From NCBI GenBank assembly GCA_036186865.1, contig AP025043.1, positions 37,264,539 through 37,328,538 of the forward strand: a stretch of DNA of 64,000 nt, in the 5' to 3' direction. Origin of the DNA: Eustoma russellianum. Its lineage: Eukaryota; Streptophyta; Magnoliopsida; Gentianales; Gentianaceae. Below are positions 56,460 through 64,000 of this stretch, piece after piece (the first letter of the stretch is position 1; each line of letters starts with the position of its first letter). The position numbers were made by a program, and so were the translations under genes. The notes beneath the pieces are model-generated. The model was given only the letters and a program-made list of their open reading frames with translations, made no database searches and was not told where the DNA came from.

Positions 56460-56805
56460 CCGGAATAGATGACACAAAGTCCTCTAACTTTTTATATTTT
56501 TAGAGAACTTCAGCTTAAGAAGACGACCGTGAAGTAAAAGAAGAAAAGATCGCCCATTGTTACGAACAACTTTTGCCACGGGAATATAATAAAGGATAGT
56601 TCGCTAGTTTGCAACAAAAAATTTCCACTCTTAAAAGGCCACACGATATTTGAATCAGCGACGTAAGACAAAAATGCTATCTTTAAACACCCACTTAAAA
56701 GGTCACTGGCTATGCAAGTGGGCGTTTTCCATGCTAAACTTTGCTCACCAGCCGATGTTGTACGCTCTAGACTTCATTAACTTCCTCCAAGGTTTCAAGC
56801 CCCTC
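56460..56805. other. Intergenic sequence, nothing recognised
   Basis: No element or domain was identified between the putative LTR flank and the next SINE. Confidence 0.45.
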
Positions 56806-56809
56806 CTCC

Positions 56810-57070
56810 AGGACATAGTTCAGTTAATACTCGAGTTGAGATTTACTCTAAGAGGTCAAGAGTTCGATTCCAGGGACACTCACAGTGTGACTGTACCTCT
56901 GCTGTTAGGCCGAAGGCCAAGTTTGCAGGAAGACACCTTGTGTGGATTACTGCGTAAGATCTGACGCAATCTAAAAAGCTGCTAGACTTTTGATTTCCAT
57001 CCCCCACAAATGCTTCTTGAAATTGGAATGGTAGAGATCCTGGGGTGAGGGATTTCACCTCTATACTCTA
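56810..57070 (+). mobile_element. SINE family A, well preserved
   Basis: ACATAGTTCAGTTAATACTC, B box GAGTTCGATTCC at 56851-56862, CACTCACAGTGTGACTG, AGGCCGAAGGCCAAGTTTGC, ACACCTTGTGTGG, GGGTGAGGGATTTCACC. Confidence 0.88.
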
Positions 57071-57329
57071 AGGTTTCCAGCCCTCCATGCACTGAGAGGC
57101 CATTTTATCAGAAGACCGTGGGTTTTATGTAGCTTTTTATTGGTGTAAGAGTTAGACATCAGGTCCGAGCTGGTGGAAAAGCCATGTGTTTTATTATTTT
57201 CCTTCTGTACGAAGGCCTGCATCCCCATTTCTTACATGATTAAACCTTTTATTATGTAGCTGACTAGATGAAAGGACAGTTTACCAACAGTGACTTCTCT
57301 CCAGCTATTTGATCAACCTACAAGACACA

Positions 57330-57362
57330 CACACATGTATATGCATATATGTGTGTGTGTGT
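57330..57362. repeat. AC/GT microsatellite
   Basis: ACACACACATGTATATGCAT followed by GTGTGTGTGTGT. Confidence 0.85.
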
Positions 57363-57469
57363 AGACGATGAAGTAATGTTAGGACATAGAAATACGACAT
57401 TCCAAAGGTCTTAAGACAATCTTATCAAATATTGGTAATAAAAAAAAAAGATACTTAGCAAAAGAAAAA

Positions 57470-57625
57470 GAAAAGGAAAAAAATAAACAATTAGCATGTA
57501 ATCCTTCCGTCATAAAAATATTATCACACTTTTTAACAAAAGAAAAAGAAAAAGAATAAAAAATAAAAATTAGAATGTAATCCTTCTGTCATAAAAATAT
57601 TATCACAATTTTTAACATAACGTAG
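57470..57625. repeat. Two-copy tandem duplication, about 75 bp
   Basis: Both copies contain AATGTAATCCTTCYGTCAT-like sequence (first copy reads CATGTAATCC), AAAATATTATCACA and TTTTTAACA preceded by an A/G-rich run. Confidence 0.8.
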
Positions 57626-57751
57626 ATTACACTATGTTAAAAGGTTAACTATAAAAATATTTTTCAAACGAGTACATTTTAGAAACAGATAGTTAAATAG
57701 TCTCCAATATGCCGCCAATAGTCTACCTATTATTTGTCTTATTCTAACAAA

Positions 57752-58425
57752 TGTTAGAAAAATGCAGCAAACAAGCAAGAAGATGATCAAACAAAGCCGA
57801 GACGAGTCTCAAGATGACTCTGTCTTTAAAGCAATTTAGCCTCTACCGATTGAGCAAGGTAGACAACAAGACTAATGCTTCCCAAGATATAACGGCTTTC
57901 TTCTTGTCCTTTGCTCTAGGAGAAGAAGATTGAACTTGGTGTAGAAGAGAAAGATAATGAAGATAGATAGAAGAAGAATGCTGAAATTCTATAGATTTTG
58001 CAAGAATGTTGTGTATGTTTGAAGATAGCAAGATCTCATATACATAGACCTTGGATTGTGTTAAAAACCATGCTTTAAACTCATTTCAGCAGTTTTTCTA
58101 TCAGTTATGGCAGTTGATTACCGTTCATAGGTGAAGGAAGATGATCCTTGGATCAAAAGTTGCAACCAGAAATGAAAAGTTCTGTCTGCTGGTACGTCGA
58201 TCTCTCACGTCGATCGATCGACGTACGTCGATCTCTCAATGTGAGAGATCGGACAGCCTCAGATCAACATGGATCGATCACGTCGATCGATTGACGTGAG
58301 AGATCCACGTCCAACTGAAGCTCTCCAACATTGCAACACTTCATATCAATCTTCCAAACAACCTCATACATATTCTATATAAGTTTGGAGCACACGGTAA
58401 GGTACTTTGATGTATTTTTCTAACA
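57752..58425 (-). mobile_element. Solo LTR, minus orientation (same lineage as 1121-2186)
   Basis: Outer ends TGTTAG ... CTAACA. Flanks ACAAA / ATAAA are a possible 5-bp duplication with one mismatch. In minus sense it shares CAGCATTCTTCTTCTA, CAAGTTCAAT, AGCCGTTATATCTTGGGAAG, CTACCTTGCTCA and GGTAGAGGC with the LTR at 1121-2186, confirming kinship. U3 palindromes are at 58190-58310. Confidence 0.9.
58190..58310. repeat. CGTCGATCGATCGACG palindrome cluster in solo-LTR U3
   Basis: CGTCGATCGATCGACGTACG, CGATCTCTCAATGTGAGAGA and CACGTCGATCGATTGACGTG: a third sequence version of the palindrome cluster. Confidence 0.85.
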
Positions 58426-58564
58426 ATAAATACACAAAAGATAATGTGGGTATAAGGAGGCCTTTAAATTTTACGATATACTTGCTATATAAAAGAGATT
58501 CTCCAGCTCCCTCCAGGTAAAGGAATTTCATCCTCGACTAGCCACCTACATCTTCAATAAAATA

Positions 58565-58735
58565 CGTTTTCCATACACTAGTCTCTCGTTTACGCAGGGT
58601 CTGGAGAAGGGTCGGATCGTTTCGCCATCTGATGTACGTAGCCTTACCTACACTTTTTTGTGCAAAAGACTGTTTTCGCAACTCGAATCCGTGACTTTAA
58701 AAGTCACATAGCATCAATCTACCAATTAAAAATCG
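58565..58735 (+). mobile_element. Au-type SINE
   Basis: CTCGTTTACGCAGGGTCTGG, GGTCGGATCGTTTCGCCATC, GATGTACGTAGCCTTACC, AACTCGAATCCGTGAC. Confidence 0.87.
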
Positions 58736-58877
58736 GAGAGCCTGCGTTGAAGAGAGAATTCGGAAAAAATTCTTCTTGCCGGCTCCAGCCTTTGTTTTTG
58801 TCTTACATGTCACATGAGAAACTATTGTGATTGCCCATGAATTCAACATTGTTAGAGCACGCACATGGGTCTCAATC

Positions 58878-59008
58878 GGGTTAGGATCCCCTCATCGTAA
58901 AACCGTTACACGTGGCAGCATCCCTCATCTAGCTTCATCACCTTTCCTGGTGACACGTATCGCGTGATGAGAAGTGGGGTAAGAAAAAGTGTGGTGAGAG
59001 ATCCCATC
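58878..59008. mobile_element. G-box MITE (family M), copy 8 (shortened)
   Basis: Starts GGGTTAGGATC. Flanked by the 10-bp direct repeat GGTCTCAATC (58868-58877, 59009-59018). One G-box (TTACACGTGGC) remains; the other is mutated (ACACGTATCGCG). The left half is deleted by about 35 bp relative to copy 5. Confidence 0.88.
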
Positions 59009-59019
59009 GGTCTCAATCA

Positions 59020-59745
59020 TATTATAGGTTAGTTACAAACGAGGTTCCAATTATTATGCCCTAAATGTCCTAACTGCTTCATAAAACTGGATAACGACGT
59101 TTAGTAAAACGCTATCCAGAATTCAAACATGTTACGACAATCTAGTTATAGTATTTAATAATATTTATGAATGTTATCATCTCGGTGTAAGTAAATACAT
59201 AGGATTCCTCACTGAACCCACAAGTTATATCGTCAAGTGGCTTTTCACCTTGATTAGAGCTCAGGTGAAATAATTTCTTTTGGGAATCATAACGAACAAT
59301 TTGCAATCCCGTAGCTGAAGTCAACCCGTACTTTGCTAATTTCTGGGTTAACCCCATGTTAATTTCCGGTATCCGAATGTCAGTTGATAATTTCACCAAT
59401 AAGTAAGGCTGTTTAGAGTATTCGATGAAAGTACAGATGCTAATCTTTGTGCAATTAACTCTTTTAATAGAAATATTCATATTCTAAAAGTGATGTGGCA
59501 TAGTATGTACGAAATTTAACCCTAGTTATGTTTTTGGAGACAAAACCATTGGCCCTGATGGGTATTTTGTTTTCCCTCTCAAATTTCAGCAAATTCTTCA
59601 ATTTACCTCCACTTTAAGTAGGATCGCATAGAGTAGTAGACCTGCATTCTGTAACGTCATGTTCTTCCTCTAGTCATAATTTTTTTTTGGTAGCAAAGGC
59701 GGAATCTTTTGTCTTGGGCCTCTAATGTCGCAATTCCATAGAATT
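59020..59745. other. Intergenic stretch with an unassigned 112-codon frame
   Basis: The minus-strand frame at 59480-59142 (MNISIKRVNCTKISICTFIE...) is continuous but shows no recognised domain and has no splice or promoter context. It is kept as unassigned. Confidence 0.35.
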
Positions 59746-59960
59746 TTGTGAAAGATGCAAATCAGATGCCCAACAGTTTTTTAGGTTGGTGAGGCTTCAC
59801 ACGAGGACCTGCACAAAGTGTCCCTACAAATTAGTAGAAGTGGAGCAATTGTCTCTACAGACTAGCAGAAGTAGAGCACACACTGCGAGTGTCCCCGGAT
59901 TCGAACTGTTGCCTTCTTGGTATAAATTCAACACACAATGCGAGTGTCCCCGGTATCTAT
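59745..59960 (-). mobile_element. SINE family A, minus, internally duplicated
   Basis: Inverse family segments. CACACACTGCGAGTGTCCCCGG-like sequence occurs twice (near 59878 and 59933), as does ACTAGCAGAAGTAGAGCA-like sequence. Confidence 0.7.
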
Positions 59961-60234
59961 TATTATTGCATTAGTATCTCATATCCATAAGTTTAACGTG
60001 CTATCATGAAAATTCAACATATGTCCTAAATTAAACCCTTCAAGACCTTTCTCTCAAACAAAAATTTTTTGGATAGTGATCTTCTCATAAACTAGACCAT
60101 CTAAAACTCCTTTTTTTTAAAAAAAACAAAAATAAGTAACAAGTGTATGTTTGGTTGGGCCTATAAAAGTATGTACCTGGAGCAAAATGCCAATACCCTT
60201 GGCCCTGTGGGCTCATATTATTCAGCCTTAATGA

Positions 60235-60485
60235 GCTTCGTGGACGATGCAAATCGAGAGTTTAGCAGCCTTCTAGGTTGGTAACGCTTTGTCAGATACC
60301 AACTGCAAGATGCCTACTGCAAATCAGTCCATCAACCCTCTAACCAAATTGCGCTAGATACAATGGCTTCGTCATTACTGCCTAGACAACAGTATTGCAT
60401 CCACGCTGCGTGTGTACTGGTTCGAATCTGCGGTTTTCTAGAGCAATGTATTAACCCCAATACCAAATGCACAATGCCTGGAGAC
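60235..60485 (-). mobile_element. SINE family A, very degenerate minus copy
   Basis: GATGCAAATCGAGAGTTTAGC, GATACCAACTGCAAGATGCC and TGGTTCGAATCTGCGG are family-like in inverse order. Assignment is weak. Confidence 0.45.
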
Positions 60486-60734
60486 TATAAAAGTATATAC
60501 CTACTTATTCATAAAGTAGTTTGTGTAAGAAAGGGATTTTCAAAGGTTCAGTTTAGAAGAATGTCTTTTCTGATTTTTGCAAATATTGAACTCACTATAG
60601 CATGGAAGTTCGACGGGCAAAGGTGGAAATAATAACTTCACAGTTCACAAATTAAAAACAACATCGTCCCGTTATTATCAATCTATCATTACAACTTTGG
60701 TCAAAAGAGAACGGTTGAATGAAATTACACAAAG

Positions 60735-60850
60735 GACGTTCTCGGTGTACTAGTCTTCCGCGTTTGTGCAAGGTCCGGAAGGAAATAAATCGTTTCGCAA
60801 TCCGATATACACAACTTTACTCTATACTTTGTGCAAGAAGCTGTTACATG
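60735..60850 (+). mobile_element. Au-type SINE, 5' half
   Basis: GTCTTCCGCGTTTGTGCAAGG, CGTTTCGCAATCCGATATAC, CTTTGTGCAAGAAGCTGTT; the B-box half is lost. Confidence 0.8.
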
Positions 60851-61058
60851 AAATTACACAAAAGATGGTTAAATGAAAAGAGACACATAAGACAAACAAA
60901 AGAGGCAGCAACTATGTATTTATCAAAAGAGACACTTTATGTGACAAACAAAAGATGCAGCAACTATTTATTTTAAATTCACCTTATCTGATTTTCTATT
61001 GCAAAATTTTATATAGTGAAATCTTATAAAGCGAACTTTCACTTGCACCGAAGATATA

Positions 61059-62402
61059 GGGTTAATTACCTTTAACACCCTTCATGTTTAGCGTAATCAC
61101 TCTTTGCCTCCTTAATGTTTAAAAATACACCTTTACCTCTCCTGATGATTGGACTAAAAGGTAAAATGGTATTTTAAAACATAAAACTAAAAAAAATTAA
61201 GAAAAAGTCAAAAATACCCCCACCTTTTTTCACTATTCATCATTTCGTTTCAACCAGCAAAAAAGAAAAGGAAAAAGAAAGTACAGCATGAAGAATGTTG
61301 AATGGATGCTGAAGAAGATGAAGAGCAAGAACATACGGTCTTCAATGAGTTTTGAGTTACCGGCACTAGGATTTGCCCGATCCAAAGGCTTACTTTCAGT
61401 GTTGGATCTTGGCTTAAGAATAATAGGGAAAAATGCTAGCAATCTTTTCAGCAGTGAACATGTGACCTCTTCATATTGAAGAATTAGAGCCGCGTAGTGC
61501 AGGCGAGCTCCCCGAGCAGGAAGAAATGTATTTTGTTTGAATCTTTTGGATAACTGATGAAAGATGGAACTTACAAATGAAGGAAATGTTTGAACAGCCA
61601 AGCACGTAAGACTAAAACAGCAGTTTCAGACAAACCTCTTTAGGGCCTCCAAGATTGTCGCACCACCCCAAACTATTGAAGATACATTTTTTTTTTGCCT
61701 AATTTGCTAGTTTAGATAACTCACATGCAATAATCCAACTCCTCCAACATTTCGGGCAGGTATAATAATGATCAACCATCTTCTACTCAACAATGTCTTC
61801 ATGGGAAGGGAAGGAGGAGATTCGGATAGAACTGAGCTCAGTTGCAGCAAGCATATTTGGTGTCTACTGCTGGTGGTTCTGGTGGATTAGGAAATTCTGT
61901 GATGAAAGCTCAGCTGCCGGTGGTGACGGCGAAGGGGGCTGGTGGAGGGGGTTTGTTTGCTGCAGCCTTTTCATGGATTCTTGAATTTTGAAATCTGCAA
62001 ACTCTTCTTCTGAGAGATTTTTTGATTCTTCTTGCTCTTCTTATGGACATGGAGGCGTTCAGGTGAAGAACTTTCATGGGCAGCTACAAGTGCTCCAAAA
62101 TCCAATCCAGATTCAAGAAAATCTTCATATATCTCAGATATTCAAGAGGGGGCTTGGGTGGCGGCTGGTGGAGGCGCGGCTGGGGAGAGGGGGGCGGCGG
62201 TGGCGGACAAGAGTAGACAGAGAGAAGATGAAGAGGGTAGGGGCAAAATAAGAAATTCATATTATATATATTTAAATAACATTTTTTTAATTAAATCAAG
62301 GAGGTAAGGGTATATTTTTCAAACATCAGGGGAGATAAGGGTGTATTTTTAAACATTAAGAGAGCAAAGAGAGATTACGCTAAACATGAAGGGGGCTAAA
62401 GG
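61059..62402. mobile_element. Long-TIR element with GC-rich interior, flanked by 32-bp direct repeats
   Basis: Inverted repeats of about 80-95 bp: TTACCTTTAACACCCTTCAT and TGTTTAGCGTAATC with TTAATGTTTAAAAATACACC at 61066-61146, matched in inverse at 62318-62405. The left end has GGGTTAA outside the TIR; the right lacks it. The interior (61280-62250) is more GC-rich than its flanks and holds frames without recognised domains (61793-61984 with SSWEGKEEIRIELSS; 62032-62307). An identical 32-bp direct repeat (61027-61058, 62403-62434) brackets the element. It may be a Pack-type element carrying host fragments; the superfamily is unknown. Confidence 0.75.
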
Positions 62403-62537
62403 TAAAGCGAACTTTCACTTGCACCGAAGATATATATAACATTTGCACATAAACTGTGAGCGTCGGGGTTGAAACCACAATAATTTATCATTTCACTGTA
62501 TTAATTTATTTTTACTTATTTTTTTCTCGCTTCATTC

Positions 62538-62720
62538 AACAACAACAACATTACCCATTAATTCTGTCTATGACAGATATAGAGAAGTCAGATGTACGCA
62601 ACTACATCCGAGTTTGTTTTACGATGACTCATAATAAAAATTACGTCAAACTGTGTCGATCAACTGTTATTGTGTTTCGCAATATGACCCATACGGGTTT
62701 AGATTCATACTCTTTGTAGA
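62538..62720 (-). mobile_element. Family B GTT-tailed repeat, minus copy
   Basis: CAACAACAACAACATTACCC, TCTGTCTATGACAGATATAG, ACGTCAAACTGTGTCGATC. Confidence 0.82.
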
Positions 62721-62769
62721 TAGTTCGATGCCATGATGTTTATCCGCTAATATTACGTCATTCAATTTA

Positions 62770-63045
62770 CATTATATGTATTTCCATTTCCAATGGAGTT
62801 AGGACCTATCTTTACTTGACTTTAAAATATGATGTAATAAAATAAAATGACTTACTAAATTAGATACATTTCTTATATTGTGAATTAGCAGCTGATCGAC
62901 ACAGCTTGATTCAATTTTATTATGGATAATCGGAAAACAATATGTGTGTTTCTAACACATGGGGATAGTTGCGTACATCCGACTCTCATATCATATCATT
63001 CATGGAGACTCTAAAACAATAGGGTAATGTTGTTGTTGTTGATGA
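62770..63045 (+). mobile_element. Family B GTT-tailed repeat, plus copy
   Basis: TATGATGTAATAAAATAAAATG, GATCGACACAGCTTGATTC, GTGTTTCTAACACATGGGG, GTAATGTTGTTGTTGTTG. It forms an inverted pair with the copy just upstream. Confidence 0.85.
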
Positions 63046-63296
63046 TCGAGCTTGGGATTCTACATTTCTTAATAAACATAAAAAATTTAATAAATTCTTA
63101 CCTGGTTTAGTATAATACAAACAAATTCTTAAGAGGAAAAAAAGTCTTTCAGAAAAAAAAGAAGAGTAGAGAAAAAAAAATTTCTTGTAACGGGGAAACT
63201 ATTGTAATAATTAGCAAAGTATTGGTTGTGAAATCATCAACCTCGTAATCATCACCATCATCACATCCTGATCAAAGCAGAGAACACCGCCGTTCG

Positions 63297-64000
63297 ATGA
63301 ATCTTGCGGGAATAAAGGGGATTTCCCATCATTTGATTACTACGACTCCTATTTCTCGGTTTCAATCACAGTCGCTCATCGGATCCCAAGTCCATTTTCC
63401 TCATTCCCTTTTCCATAAACTTTCCTTTCAGGTTCCTACCTCATCTTTTCCTCCCAAATTTCTCTCAGGGTACTCAATTTTTGTCTTTCCCGCCCGCAAT
63501 TGAATGTTTTTCTTTTTCCTATTTTTAATCGATTCATGTAACCTGTATTTTTCTACAAACATTTTCTACTGAACCCACCTTGTTTTTGTTTCTGATTTTT
63601 CAAGAAAGTATGTAAATTTTGTTTTTCGAACTGAAGTAAAGGCTGTCTTGTCTATCTTGGTTTCGATTTTTCAGATACGTAGTTCTGTCATATGCAACGA
63701 TACTTTCTTTGAGCCTTTTTAGCAATTTATTTGTGTAGAATTGTCAATCTTGAAAATGCATGAGAGATGTTTCGTTTATGGCTATAATTTGAGTTATTTT
63801 TTTCTAATCAAGAATTTAGTTTGAAAGTAGAAAGGGGTAGATGACTTAGTTATTTGTTGATTATACTCATGTTTTCTACGAATATCCTTTTGGATATGCA
63901 GGTAGCAAAAAAGCTTGCGCCACGGTGTCAAAATTTCAGTTGTAAGAGTGAGAAACAATTCGCTGTGGATTCTATGGAATCAAAGACAGAAATCCCTCAG
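63297..64000 (+). CDS. 5' part of an unidentified gene, probable organelle presequence
   Basis: ATG at 63297 (MNLAGIKGISHHLITTTPIS...) begins a Ser/His/Phe-rich, acid-poor leader of at least 45 residues, like a plastid or mitochondrial presequence. A 5' UTR-like CT/CA-rich stretch precedes it. A second open block at the right edge (63902-64000) reads VAKKLAPRCQNFSCKSEKQF then SMESKTEIPQ after a good acceptor (ATATGCAG). The strongest donor (after 63469, GG|GTACTC) leaves two bases and would meet a stop in that block; in-frame joins need weaker donors (after 63431 or after 63484). The exon model is therefore unresolved. No domain is visible yet. Confidence 0.55.

Larger units (their letters stand above)
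51640..56460. mobile_element. Possible LTR-type host of the RTE/hAT nest
   Basis: On both sides of the nest the sequence shares CCGAGCTGAGG / GAGCTGAACTGACC words (51775-51900, 55965-56170). To the right a CTCCTATAAAAGGAGAATAA stretch looks like an LTR TATA/R region. LTR ends were not located. Confidence 0.35.

Noticed and set aside
30368..59008. Family M as SINEs
   Set aside because: No A/B boxes or tail; inverted ends with constant 8-10 bp duplications and an internal hairpin fit a MITE better.

Overview
This is nuclear DNA of a flowering plant: compact exons with GT-AG introns, organelle-type presequences, plant gene families and dense SINE, LINE, TRIM, LTR and MITE content. A eudicot is most likely and an asterid is possible, but the species cannot be told from the sequence alone. 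No bacterial, viral or organellar segment was seen.

Layout. 1-2186 is the 3' part of an LTR retrotransposon. Its 3' LTR abuts, at 2186/2187, the first exon of a minus-strand PB1-domain (octicosapeptide/Phox/Bem1p) gene of which only about 73 codons remain. 2.4-8.9 kb is transposon debris: two minus-strand LINE remnants (one inserted inside a TIR element), RTE-type LINE tails and SINEs. 8.95-21.5 kb holds a complete 20-exon fatty acid amide hydrolase gene (plus strand, 606 aa). Convergent to it, 22.2-24.4 kb, is a three-exon methionine sulfoxide reductase B gene whose first intron carries a solo LTR. 27.4-30.2 kb is a six-exon plastid soluble inorganic pyrophosphatase gene (minus strand, 295 aa). 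30.3-45.3 kb is gene-poor and packed with MITEs, solo LTRs, SINEs and an intact TRIM. 45.6-48.15 kb is a four-exon bHLH transcription factor gene (plus strand, 351 aa) with SINE-filled introns. 48.2-63.2 kb is again transposon-rich and includes a complete-ended 3.7 kb hAT element. At 63.3 kb the 5' end of an unidentified gene runs off the window.

The genes are ordinary metabolic and regulatory genes: lipid-amide hydrolysis, repair of oxidised methionine, plastid pyrophosphate removal and bHLH regulation. They do not form one pathway. The order PB1 - FAAH - PPase resembles, from memory, two duplicated Arabidopsis chromosome 5 blocks, so it probably reflects ancestral synteny. The unusual content is in the repeats: a family of 130-180 bp MITEs with 9-bp target duplications that carry G-box (CACGTG) motifs and sit directly upstream of two of the genes; related LTRs whose U3 holds clusters of different palindromes; and several repeat families that all end in TTG/GTT tracts like RTE LINEs.
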